Source: an uncultured Anaerolineae bacterium | GTDB lineage: Bacteria; Chloroflexota; Anaerolineae; Promineifilales; Promineifilaceae | NCBI GenBank assembly: GCA_905479495.1 | Contig: CAJQMR010000007.1 | Location: 310,001 to 374,000, forward strand | Direction: 5' to 3' | Length of the DNA: 64,000 nucleotides | Shown: in pieces, positions 16,299 to 25,100 of the stretch | Position numbering within the stretch: position 1 is the stretch's first letter | Layout of the letters: every line of letters starts with the position of its first letter | Position numbers and translations under genes: made by a program | The notes under the pieces: model-generated | Databases searched by the model: none | Told to the model about the DNA's origin: nothing | The model's input: the letters and a program-made list of their open reading frames with translations, nothing else

Positions 16299-16490
16299 AT
16301 GTATGCGGTGGGTACGGCCGTACAAATTTGGCTGGGCGAACAAGTCTGGCTGAGTGGGGTCGTGGTGGCGCATCAATCGCCAGCGGTTTGGGTACGGACG
16401 CAAAACGGCCGTGCCTGGTTTGTCACCAACCGCCGCCACATCCGCCAAGAGAAAAAGAACCGCAGAGGCGCAGAGGACGCAGAGAATTAA
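16299..16490 (+). CDS. Small SH3-like hypothetical protein with repeat-derived tail
   Basis: The frame from ATG 16299 codes 63 residues. The first 45 look like a small beta-barrel: VQIWLGEQVWLSGVVVAHQ, then AVWVRTQNGRAWFVTNRRHI. The last residues (KKNRRGAEDAEN) are encoded by the CGCAGAG-family inverted repeat. Three ACGGCCGT-type sites influence the sequence. A GGAG precedes the ATG with almost no spacing, which is unfavourable. Real coding is plausible from the amino-acid pattern but not certain; no family was recognised. Confidence 0.4.
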   Translation: MYAVGTAVQIWLGEQVWLSGVVVAHQSPAVWVRTQNGRAWFVTNRRHIRQEKKNRRGAEDAEN

Positions 16491-16534
16491 ATGACTGCAA
16501 AGAAAAACTCCGCGCGCTCTGCGCCTCTGCGGTG
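16457..16534. repeat. Inverted repeat, CGCAGAGGCGCAGAGG family
   Basis: AACCGCAGAGGCGCAGAGGA pairs with the right arm ending CTGCGCCTCTGCGGT (16533). It overlaps the 3' end of the small upstream frame and stops 15 bp before the methyltransferase start. Confidence 0.8.
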
Positions 16535-16548
16535 AAAAAAGTCTTTCA

Positions 16549-17277
16549 ATGATGCGAGAAGAAGTTGTCCAACGATTGTTGAATTTGAACCAAGAATTTT
16601 ATGATGCGCAGGCGGATTCTTTTTCTGGCAGCCGGGTGACGCCGCAGCCAGGATTTGCCCGCTTGCTGCCCCATCTGCCCCAGCCCTGCCCGCGATTTTT
16701 GGACGTGGGCTGTGGCAACGGCCGTTTCGCTGAATTTCTGCAATCCCACAACCGCATTGGCGACTTTGTGGGCGTAGATTTTAGCGAGGAGCTGCTGGCC
16801 GATGCGGCTAAAAATGCCGAGGGCACCTTTTACCAGCGAAACTTGCTGGAGCCGGGCTGCCTGGATGGGTTGGGCCATTTCTCTGCCATCTCTTGTTTGG
16901 CAGTGATGCACCATTTGCCGGGCAAGGCGAACCGGGTGCGTTTGTTGCAGGAAATTAAGGGTCATTTGGGGGAAAACGGCAGTCTCCTCATCTCCAACTG
17001 GCAATTTATGGACAGCCCACGCCAGCGGCGCAAGGTGCAAGATTGGGCCGAAATTGGCCTGACGGCGGCCGATGTGGAGCCAAACGATTATTTACTGGCC
17101 TGGCGGCGGGGCGGTTTTGCCTTGCGTTATGCCTGCCACATTGATGCCGCAGAAACGGCCGAATTGGCCGCAGCTGCCGGGTTTGCCATCGTGGATCAGT
17201 TCCGCAGCGATGGCAAAGAAGGTAACCTGAGCCTCTATACTGTGTTGACACCCACCCTGCCAATGCTACAATCCTAA
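16549..17277 (+). CDS. Class I SAM-dependent methyltransferase
   Basis: A 242-residue Rossmann methyltransferase. Motif I reads FLDVGCGNGRFAEFL (about 49-63), with an acidic motif II region in FVGVDFSEELL (73-83). ISCLAVMHHLPG (118-129) is the motif IV region and LLISNWQF (145-152) motif V. The first 25 residues (LLNLNQEFYDAQADSFSGSR) and the late EGNLSLYTVL are reminiscent of Trm9/ALKBH8-like tRNA wobble-uridine methyltransferases, but that is a weak resemblance. ATGs at 16549 and 16552 are equivalent starts. Substrate unknown. Confidence 0.8.
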   Translation: MMREEVVQRLLNLNQEFYDAQADSFSGSRVTPQPGFARLLPHLPQPCPRFLDVGCGNGRFAEFLQSHNRIGDFVGVDFSEELLADAAKNAEGTFYQRNLLEPGCLDGLGHFSAISCLAVMHHLPGKANRVRLLQEIKGHLGENGSLLISNWQFMDSPRQRRKVQDWAEIGLTAADVEPNDYLLAWRRGGFALRYACHIDAAETAELAAAAGFAIVDQFRSDGKEGNLSLYTVLTPTLPMLQS

Positions 17278-17290
17278 TGCAGCTACCTTG

Positions 17291-17339
17291 GAGAAATCCC
17301 GCCGATTCAAAAAATACTTAATTGGGAAGGCGGGTTCTC
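17291..17339. repeat. Inverted repeat GAGAAATCCCGCC / GGCGGGTTCTC
   Basis: Arms at 17291-17303 and 17329-17339 pair with one bulge around a 25-base loop containing AAAAAATACTTAATT. It lies between the methyltransferase and yqeY genes and may act as a weak bidirectional terminator. Confidence 0.6.
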
Positions 17340-17383
17340 ACAACACAGATAATAGTCTAAGGCATTTAGAATAGGGTCAGCAA

Positions 17384-17833
17384 ATGAGCGTAAAAGAAAC
17401 ATTGCAAAAAGATCGGATCGCGGCCATGCGCGCGGGCGATACGGCAAAACGAAATGCCATTGGTTTGCTTTTGGCAGCGATTAAACAAGAGGAAATTGAT
17501 GGCCAAACGAGCCTGGATGATGAAGGCGTGCTGGCGGTATTAACCAAACAAGCCAAGCAGCGGCGCGAGAGCATTGCCGATTATGAAAAAGCAGGTCGTC
17601 CTGAGATGATGGCCAATGAAGAGGCGGAGTTGATGATTATTGAGTCGTACCTGCCTCAACAAATGGACCGAGCGCAGATTAAAGCCATTGCGGCAGAAAC
17701 AATTGCAGAATTAGGCGTTACGGACGCCAAAGGCATGGGGCAAGTAATGGGGAAGCTAATGCCCAAATTGAAAGGACAGGCAGACGGCCGTTTGGTCAAC
17801 GAAGTCGTGCGCGAATTGCTGCAAAATCAGTAA
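17384..17833 (+). CDS. yqeY: GatB/YqeY domain-containing protein
   Basis: A 149-residue protein of the usual YqeY length. It starts LQKDRIAAMRAGDTAKRNAI, has the conserved IKQEEIDG, LTKQAKQRRESIADYEKAGR and EEAELMIIESYLPQQM, and ends with the GatB-like tail domain GQVMGKLMPKLKGQADGRLV. The domain is related to the tRNA-binding tail of the amidotransferase subunit GatB; stand-alone YqeY function is not settled. It lies 13 bp before the 7TM-HD phosphodiesterase. Confidence 0.93.
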   Translation: MSVKETLQKDRIAAMRAGDTAKRNAIGLLLAAIKQEEIDGQTSLDDEGVLAVLTKQAKQRRESIADYEKAGRPEMMANEEAELMIIESYLPQQMDRAQIKAIAAETIAELGVTDAKGMGQVMGKLMPKLKGQADGRLVNEVVRELLQNQ

Positions 17834-17846
17834 CACTTCCTACAAA

Positions 17847-20024
17847 ATGACAGCTCAAACAGACGAGCGACCCCGCTGGCGAAAGTGGCTCCAAGGTTCT
17901 TTGCTTTGGGTGTTTGCCACATCAGTAACCCTGGGTCTTACCATCATTTTTAGTTTTAACCTGGTCACGGCTACCGAGGTTCAGGTAACGCTGGGCGAAC
18001 CAGCCAGCGAAGATATCTTGGCTCCCCGCTCCATAAAATATGAAAGTGAAGTATTGTTGACGGCTGCTCGCGAAAATGCCCGTGCGGCCGTACCGGAACA
18101 GTACACGCGGGACGGTAACGACATTGGCCGTAATCAGCTAAATTTCGTAAGTGCCGTCCTCTCCTTCACCGATGTGGTTCGCGCAGATGCGTTGGCCACC
18201 AAAGAATCGCAGCTATCTTATTTGCAAGCGATTGATAGTTTGACTATTCAGGAGCAGGTCGGGTTAGATTTGCTGGAGCTGTCTGCTTCTGATTATGACG
18301 TGGCCAAGCGTGAAATATCCCGCATTGTTGGGGATTTGATGCGCCAGGATATTCGGGAAAGCCAGGTGCGTGATTACCAGATTACGGCTCGGCGCGAGGC
18401 CAGCCTGGAATTGACGCCCAAGCAGGAAAACGTGGTCACCAATCTGGCCCCACAATTTATTGTGCCTACTGTTTTTCTAGACCCGGAAGCCACGGCTGCT
18501 TTGCGTGAAACGGCCGCCGAGAATGTGGGTGCCTCGTTCCCCGTCAGCATTGCCAACAATGAGCGTATTGTGCGCCAGGGTGATATTGTGACGGCGCTGG
18601 ACATCGAGAAGTTGACCCAGTTGGGTTTGCTGCAAAGCCAGCTGGATTGGCGAGATGTGGGCGCGTTTTTTGTGGCCTCGCTGCTGTCTGTGGTGCTGGT
18701 GACGATGTATTGGCATCAATTTTTCTGGCCACGCGTGCGCGAAAACGGCCGTTCCTTAACCGTGTTGGCTAGCCTGATTTTGGTTTTTGCGGCCATGGCC
18801 AAGCTGATGATTACCGGTGGTGTTTTCCTCACCTACATTTTCCCTATGGCTGCCTTTTCCATGCTCATGAGCGTGATTTATGATGTGCGCTTTTCCCTGA
18901 CTGTAACCATCATCCTGGCAGCGCTTATCGGCTTTTTGACGCCCAATTCATTGGAACTGGCGGCGTATACGGCCGTTGGCGGGCTTTTAGCGATTCTTAC
19001 TTTACAGGATGCGCAACGAATCAATGCCTTTTTCCGGGCTGGTTTGGCGGCGGCGATTGGCTACTGTGCCGTTATTCTGATTTTCCGCCTGAACCAGGAC
19101 ATGATCGACGTGGTCAACATGCTGGAGTTGATGGGCTATGCTGTGGTGAATGGGATGCTGTCGGCCGCGCTGACCCTGGTTGGATTTTTCATTTTGGGCA
19201 GCTTGTTTGGCATTACAACTACGCTGCAATTGCAAGAATTGGCCCGGCTGGATCACCCACTGTTGCAAGAGCTGCTGCGCCGGGCCCCAGGCACCTATCA
19301 TCACAGCATTATGGTGGCCAATTTAGCCGAGCAGGCGGCGGAGAAAATCAAGGCCAACAGTGCCTTGATTCGGGTAGGGGCGTTTTACCACGACATTGGC
19401 AAGATGAACCGACCACCCTTTTTTAGCGAAAATCAAGAAGGGGTCAATCCGCATGACGCGCTGGACCCACAAACCAGTGCCCGCATTATTTTGAGCCATG
19501 TTCCCGATGGTTTGGAGTTGGCCAAACGATACAAGCTGCCGTACCGAATTCATCAATTTATTGCGGAACATCACGGGACGCGTCTGGTGAAAGGCTTTTT
19601 ATTTAAAGCACAGGAGCAGGCGGCAGAAGATGAAACGGTGGATCCTGAGAAGTTCCGTTATCCTGGGCCACGTCCGCAAACGCGCGAAACGGCCGTTGTC
19701 ATGCTAGCTGATGTCATTGAATCGACCTCACGCGCCCTACAGCCCAACAGCGAAAAAGCGATTGAAAAGTTGGTTAATTCGCTGGTTGATGAGGATTTGA
19801 CCGAAGGGCAGCTGGATGAATCGGGTTTAACGTTGGGGGATATTCGCCTGATTCGAGAATCGTTTATTAAAACATTAAAGGGTCGTTTTCATGTGCGGGT
19901 AAAATATCCGGGCAATGAGGAGTTGTTATCGGCCGATGAGCAGGCAGTGGTGGAAACGGCCGTTAGCCAACCAAGATTGCCGGCTGATGTTGTCCCATCG
20001 ACGCTAAGTGAGGATATGACGTAG
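17847..20024 (+). CDS. 7TM-HD family phosphohydrolase (PgpH/YqfF-like, probable c-di-AMP phosphodiesterase)
   Basis: This 725-residue membrane protein has the PgpH plan: an N-terminal helix (19-37), a long extracellular domain (to about 265, with EDILAPRSIKYESE and NERIVRQGDIVTALDIEKL), seven membrane helices (about 270-465), and a cytosolic HD domain. Metal ligands are visible in YHHSIMVANLAEQAA (about 483-497) and AFYHDIGKMNRP (about 512-523), with HVPDGLELA and FIAEHHGTRLV following. PgpH proteins hydrolyse c-di-AMP to pApA. It precedes ybeY and dgkA, an order seen in many bacteria; its stop overlaps the ybeY GTG by one base. Confidence 0.92.
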   Translation: MTAQTDERPRWRKWLQGSLLWVFATSVTLGLTIIFSFNLVTATEVQVTLGEPASEDILAPRSIKYESEVLLTAARENARAAVPEQYTRDGNDIGRNQLNFVSAVLSFTDVVRADALATKESQLSYLQAIDSLTIQEQVGLDLLELSASDYDVAKREISRIVGDLMRQDIRESQVRDYQITARREASLELTPKQENVVTNLAPQFIVPTVFLDPEATAALRETAAENVGASFPVSIANNERIVRQGDIVTALDIEKLTQLGLLQSQLDWRDVGAFFVASLLSVVLVTMYWHQFFWPRVRENGRSLTVLASLILVFAAMAKLMITGGVFLTYIFPMAAFSMLMSVIYDVRFSLTVTIILAALIGFLTPNSLELAAYTAVGGLLAILTLQDAQRINAFFRAGLAAAIGYCAVILIFRLNQDMIDVVNMLELMGYAVVNGMLSAALTLVGFFILGSLFGITTTLQLQELARLDHPLLQELLRRAPGTYHHSIMVANLAEQAAEKIKANSALIRVGAFYHDIGKMNRPPFFSENQEGVNPHDALDPQTSARIILSHVPDGLELAKRYKLPYRIHQFIAEHHGTRLVKGFLFKAQEQAAEDETVDPEKFRYPGPRPQTRETAVVMLADVIESTSRALQPNSEKAIEKLVNSLVDEDLTEGQLDESGLTLGDIRLIRESFIKTLKGRFHVRVKYPGNEELLSADEQAVVETAVSQPRLPADVVPSTLSEDMT

Positions 20025-20506
20025 TGGCAGCATACCGCATTCATGTACAGCAAAAAGAAAAAGTAGTGCATTCCATTGCCGCCGCACTGCGAACGGCCGT
20101 AACCGTCACCCTGCGGCATGAAAAAATGAAGCCACCGGTAGAAGTCACCCTGCTGCTCACCGACGATGATCAGCTCCAGGCACTTAATAAAGAGTATCGT
20201 GGCCTCAATCAGCCAACTGACGTACTCAGCTTTGAGTCTGGGGAAACAATGCCCGGCATGCAAGATGATGAGCCTTATCTGGGCGACATTGTCATCTCTC
20301 TGCCGATGGCTAAACGCCAGGCCAAACAAGGTGGCCACAGCCTGAAGGCTGAGCTGCAACTGCTTACCGTACATGGCACGCTGCATTTGCTTGGCTTTGA
20401 CCATGAAGAGCCAGAAGAAAAAGACCGCATGTGGTGGGCACAGGCCTCCATTCTGGCCCAACTGGGCGCAGAAATTTCAGGCCCGCCGGAGGATGCGGAG
20501 GTTTAG
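20024..20506 (+). CDS. ybeY: Endoribonuclease YbeY, 16S rRNA maturation
   Basis: The signature HGTLHLLGFDH near 118-128 provides the three zinc-binding histidines (HxxxHxxxxxH), followed by EPEEKDRMW. Upstream, LNKEYRGLNQPTDVLSFESG is the other conserved YbeY block. The enzyme matures the 16S rRNA 3' end and takes part in ribosome quality control. The length of 160 is normal. The start is GTG sharing a base with the TAG stop of the HD gene (TAGTG), so translation is probably coupled. Confidence 0.96.
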   Translation: MAAYRIHVQQKEKVVHSIAAALRTAVTVTLRHEKMKPPVEVTLLLTDDDQLQALNKEYRGLNQPTDVLSFESGETMPGMQDDEPYLGDIVISLPMAKRQAKQGGHSLKAELQLLTVHGTLHLLGFDHEEPEEKDRMWWAQASILAQLGAEISGPPEDAEV

Positions 20507-20507
20507 C

Positions 20508-20897
20508 TTGTCCCCAGAGAATCATTCAGAAATCTATAATCGCCTTAAAAGCTTCCATTTTGCATTTGATGGTTGGTGGTTTGTGCTGCGTACTCAGCAC
20601 AACGCCTGGATTCATGCAGTGATTACGCTTGCAGTAGTGGCGCTTGGATTGTGGCTGCGTTTGCCCTTGCGCGACTGGGCTGTGTTGATTTTGACGTTTA
20701 TGGCGGTGTGGATGGCTGAATTTATGAACACAGCCCTTGAAGCTGTGGTGGATATGAGCATGCCTGACGTGCATCCATTGGCCAAGGTAGCCAAAGATGT
20801 GGCGGCTGCGGCCGTTTTAGTTGGCGCTTTGGGGGCAGTCCTGATTGGCTTACTTTTGTTAGGGCCACCATTATGGCAGCGTTTGTTTGGAGCCTAA
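20508..20897 (+). CDS. dgkA: Diacylglycerol/undecaprenol kinase DgkA family
   Basis: I chose TTG at 20508, which has GGAGG 7 bases upstream, giving 129 residues; an ATG at 20493 overlapping ybeY has GGAGG immediately adjacent, which is too close. Three membrane helices surround the catalytic signature AEFMNTALEAVVD and HPLAKVAKDVAAAAVLV. The family phosphorylates diacylglycerol or undecaprenol, recycling lipid carriers for wall synthesis. It is the last gene of yqeY-HD-ybeY-dgkA and converges with proline dehydrogenase, the two stops being two bases apart. Confidence 0.9.
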   Translation: MSPENHSEIYNRLKSFHFAFDGWWFVLRTQHNAWIHAVITLAVVALGLWLRLPLRDWAVLILTFMAVWMAEFMNTALEAVVDMSMPDVHPLAKVAKDVAAAAVLVGALGAVLIGLLLLGPPLWQRLFGA

Positions 20898-20899
20898 AA

Positions 20900-21925
20900 T
20901 TATTTCAGCAAATTACCCAGGAAAAACCACAGATTTGCCGGACGTTCAGCCAGCCGCCGCATAAAGTAAGGGTACCAGGCCGTGCCATACGGGATGTAGA
21001 TGCGCACTCTGTACCCTTGTTGATGTATTTCCTGCTGCAAATCTCGACGAATACCATACAGCATCTGAAATTCAAAAGCATTTGCATCAATCTGATTGTG
21101 ACGAGCAAACTGGATAATCGCCCGAATTAAGGTTTCATCGTGGGTGGCAAAACAGGGAAACATACCGTGCTGTCTGGCTTCGTCGCTTAGCATTTGCTGG
21201 GCCAGATTCATGAAGTTGGCATCGGTGTCTGATTTAGCTGGGAAGGCAGTCGTGGCTGGCTCTTTGTAAGCCCCTTTGCACAGTCGGACCCAGGCCCCTT
21301 CTTGAATGAGTGCTTGAATATCCGCTTCGGTGCGGTAAAGATACGCTTGAATAACGATGCCCACCCGTTGCCCAAATTGATCTTCATCACGGAGACGGCG
21401 GTATAGATCTAAGGTTGTTTCCGTCACACTGCTATCTTCCATATCAATTTGGATGCGTGTATCATATTTTTCAGCGGCGGTTAATACTTGCTGTAAATTG
21501 CTGTGGATGGTTTCTGGACTGATGTGCAATCCTAATTGCGTTGGCTTGATGGAAATGTGGGCATTGACGCCATATTGATGAATTTGCTGCATGAGTTGAA
21601 TAATTGCTTCCCGGGCAGCCGCAGCATCTTCTTCTGTATCAACGCTTTCACCAAGAAAGTTGAGGGTGGCAGATAGACCTGATTTGTTAATCTCCTGGCT
21701 GGCCTGAATGGCGCTTTGACTGGTTTCGCCGGCAATAAATCGGCTGGCTACTTGCCAGGCGGGCGGGAACTGTGTGGCAAACTGGCGTGCCCAGGCTGCG
21801 TTTGATAGGTACAGCAAGAAGGAACGAAGCCATTGTTCGCTATATTTATACAGAATCAGTATGCTTATGATAAGTGTTGTTATTGAGACGAAGATACGGG
21901 CAAAAGGGGAACGGTTATGGCGCAT
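20900..21925 (-). CDS. Proline dehydrogenase
   Basis: A 341-residue FAD-dependent (beta-alpha)8 barrel oxidising proline to pyrroline-5-carboxylate. Diagnostic segments are ATLNFLGESVDTEEDA, ISIKPTQLGLHIS, RIQIDMEDSS, GIVIQAYLYRTEADI, VRLCKGAYKEP, FATHDE, FEFQMLYGIRRDLQ and the terminal VRIYIPYGTAWYPYFMRRLA. A hydrophobic stretch near residues 12-30 suggests membrane association, as for other monofunctional PRODHs. AAGGAT precedes the ATG. No P5C dehydrogenase gene is adjacent. The gene has no ACGGCCGT sites and looks AT-richer than its neighbours. Confidence 0.93.
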   Translation of the reverse strand: MRHNRSPFARIFVSITTLIISILILYKYSEQWLRSFLLYLSNAAWARQFATQFPPAWQVASRFIAGETSQSAIQASQEINKSGLSATLNFLGESVDTEEDAAAAREAIIQLMQQIHQYGVNAHISIKPTQLGLHISPETIHSNLQQVLTAAEKYDTRIQIDMEDSSVTETTLDLYRRLRDEDQFGQRVGIVIQAYLYRTEADIQALIQEGAWVRLCKGAYKEPATTAFPAKSDTDANFMNLAQQMLSDEARQHGMFPCFATHDETLIRAIIQFARHNQIDANAFEFQMLYGIRRDLQQEIHQQGYRVRIYIPYGTAWYPYFMRRLAERPANLWFFLGNLLK

Positions 21926-22030
21926 TTTAATTTATCCTTGTTTTTAAGTTCGATCGAATCCTAAGGTAATGTTTTTATTTGCGCATGTTCTTAGTTTAAC
22001 TGTTTCGTCGGTGGCCTGGCATTGGCAAAA

Positions 22031-22059
22031 TTGATCGGGCGGAACAGTCACTGTATGAT
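22031..22059 (+). promoter_or_regulatory. Promoter of the multi-sensor histidine kinase gene
   Basis: TTGATC at 22031-22036, a 17 bp spacer and TATGAT at 22054-22059, about 54 bp before the ATG. It lies in the divergent gap with proline dehydrogenase. Confidence 0.6.
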
Positions 22060-22112
22060 ACTTCAAATTATTTGGTCTAATCAAACCAGATTGCTGTTTG
22101 TTAAAAGTGATT

Positions 22113-25100
22113 ATGAATTCTGACTCTACTAGTTCTCTCGTCCCCTGGACACCAGATTTCCCGTTTGTCCAAGATTTTGCCGAAAGGGCAGAAATTATCT
22201 TTTGGATTGCCGATCCAGATTCATATCAACCTGTGTACTTTAGTGACCATGTTGAAAAGGTGTTGGGCTTACCGCTAGATGTTTGTTTGAAGCAATCTTT
22301 TTGGCCAACGTATTTATTTGAGGGGGATCAGGAGCGGGTATTGGCTGCATTTGATGAGGCGGTGAACAACGGGACGGTGCAGCATATTGAATACCGGGTA
22401 ATAGGCCAAAATGGAAATTTGCTTTGGTTGCGAGATCGCATTTGTACGGTGGTTCATAAGGGGAACCGTTATCTTTGCGGCTCGATGACGGATGTGACGG
22501 CGTATAAAACGGCCGTCGATCATCACACCGGCACCCGAGGCTATACCAGCCTCTTTTTAGAGATTGTGACGCTGCTTTCTGGCAATGTGGAACTTGAACA
22601 GAAGCTGGATTTGTTAGCAGAAAAATTGTGTGACGTGTTCGAGTTAACGGCCGTTTCCATTTTAAATGGGAATATCGTTAGCTATTTTACGCATTTCCCC
22701 CAACCAGATGCCGGCACGTTTTTGCCAGCATATTACCAAGAAAATCGATTAGCCGAATTTATCGAGGGCCTTGGCTGGTGGCAATCTCTAGACAAGCCTG
22801 TTCTGGCTGTTTACGACGACCCAACCTTGTCTGATTGGGCGCAAGCGCACCTGCAATTGCATCAGGCCAAAGCCATTCTTTTTGTACCAATAAGAAGTGA
22901 AGATGAAATCATCGGGTGCCTTGAACTCATTAATACGCAGGCCTCACGTCATTTTACAGAAAGTGATATTGAGCTAAGTGAATTTGTGGCCCAGCAGACT
23001 GCGCTGGCCATTGTTCGGACGCAGTTGTTTGAAGCGGAGGCGCGTCGCCGACGTGAGGCAGAAATATTACTGGATGTTGCTGAGTTTGTTTCCAGCAGCC
23101 TGGATCGAGATGAAATTTTGACACGGGTGATGGAAATTTTGCGGGTCTATTTGAATGATGTCCATAACTGTTCAATCTCTCTTATTACTGAAGATGGTTT
23201 GCAACTGGAAACCATCTTGTCTTGGTATGCAGATGAGGCCTTTGCTTTGTTTCCTAAAGGAAACCGGCTAGAAATCAGCAACTCGTTTACGAGCCAGTTG
23301 GCGTTGGAGGGCAGTGAGCCGGTCCTCATATCCGATCTTAAAAAAATACCATTTACCAATATGTTCACCACCTCAATGCGAGAAAAGGGGTTACGGGCAA
23401 TTTTATGCGTGCCTTTAAAAGTAAAAAACAAACCGGTGGGAACGCTGCATATTCATCATTGGTATGAGCCACGGCAATTTTCTACTGAGGAAATTGCTTT
23501 GTTACAAGGTGTTGCCAATCAGGCGGCGATTGCTATTGAAAATGCAAGATTATTTGCCAATGAGCGACGCCAGCTTAATTTATCTAGAACGTTGCAGAAA
23601 GTTGGTGCTCTGCTAACAACAAGTTTGCAGCTTGAAGAGGTGTATGATCATATTTTTGATCTGTTGGAGCAGGTTGTTTCTTGCAAATCAGCATCTCTCT
23701 TTCGGCTAGATAAGGCAAACAATCAGTTTGTCTTGGTAAAGGCACGTGGTTTTCACACGTCGGTTTTGGATTCTCGTGATTTTACGCTGCCAGCCAATCA
23801 TGTTTTTGAACAGATCGCCATTTCACCTGGATGGACGGTTGCCTCGGATACACGAACGATACCATCCTGGATCAATCTTTCCGAGGATGATACGGCGCGT
23901 GCCTGGATTGGCGCTTTTTTGCTGGTGAAGGGTGAAATCAACGGTATTTTAAGTTTAGATGGGGCAAGGGTTGGTCAATACTCTGATGAAGACGGCCGTA
24001 TGGTGGCTACCTTTGCCAACCAGGCGGCTGTGGCGATTGAGAATGCGCGTTTGTATGATGAAACAATGCGGCAGACTAAAGAGCTAGCCATCTTGAATCA
24101 AGTATCTCAGGAAACGGTCGTTTCTCTCAATATTGACAAATTTTTGGAAAAAGTGACCAAAACCGTTGGGGCTGAGTTGTTCCCCGATATTTTTGGCTTT
24201 GTTATGTATGATGCCAAAACAAAAGAGCTCCGGCCCCATGCTTCCTACGCCCTGGTGGCCGAAAAGTTGGCGCAAAAAGGAATTCCACTTGACCACAGCA
24301 TTATTGGTCAGGTGATTGCCAATGGACGGCCGTATTACGCCCCGAATGTTCTTGAGGATCCTCATTACTTTGCTACCGTAAGCAACGTTCTATCTGAAGT
24401 TGTTGTGCCACTTAAGCTCAATCAAGAAGTGGTTGGGGTTATTGATGTGGCCAGCCCAGATTTAGAGGCTTTTTCCCAGCGAGACATTAATTTTTTGACA
24501 ACCCTGGCTGGAAATATCGCGGCCGTTATGGAACGGGCCAACTTATATGAAACGTTGCGTTTTCAGGCCGTTGGTTTGGCTGAAGAGGTTGCCCAACGTA
24601 CGAGTGAGCTGAAGCTGGAAAAAGATAGGCTGTTTGCTATCTTAGAAAGTGCTGGTGAAGGCATTTTGCTGACCGATACTGAGGCAAATATCATGTATGC
24701 CAATCCTGCTATGGAGCATCAGAGTGGCTACAGTCGGCAGGAACTCAGATCCAAAAATACGCGCATATTGGGCAGCCACCAAATGCCCAATATAGTCTAC
24801 ACTGAAATGTGGCAAAGCTTACAGGCACAAAAAAGTTGGACAGGCGAGCTTATTAACCAACATAAAGATGGTCATATGTATGATGTCGCCGTGACCATCA
24901 CCCCGATTGCGAATGAAGCGGGGGAAGTAACCGGTTTTGTTAGCGTCCATTCTGATATCACGCGCCTGAAAGAGCTGGAGCGGCTAAAGACAGAGTTTAT
25001 TGCAAACGTTTCGCATCAGTTACGCACCCCATTGACCAATATCAAGACGTATGTTTCTTTGCTAAAAAAGGGTAAGCCTGAGAAATTCCCGCGATACTTT

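Noticed and set aside
20373..20507. Longer N-terminus for the DgkA-family kinase starting inside ybeY.
   Set aside because: The extension has no family similarity and is an out-of-frame reading of ybeY; TTG at 20508 has the well-spaced GGAGG.
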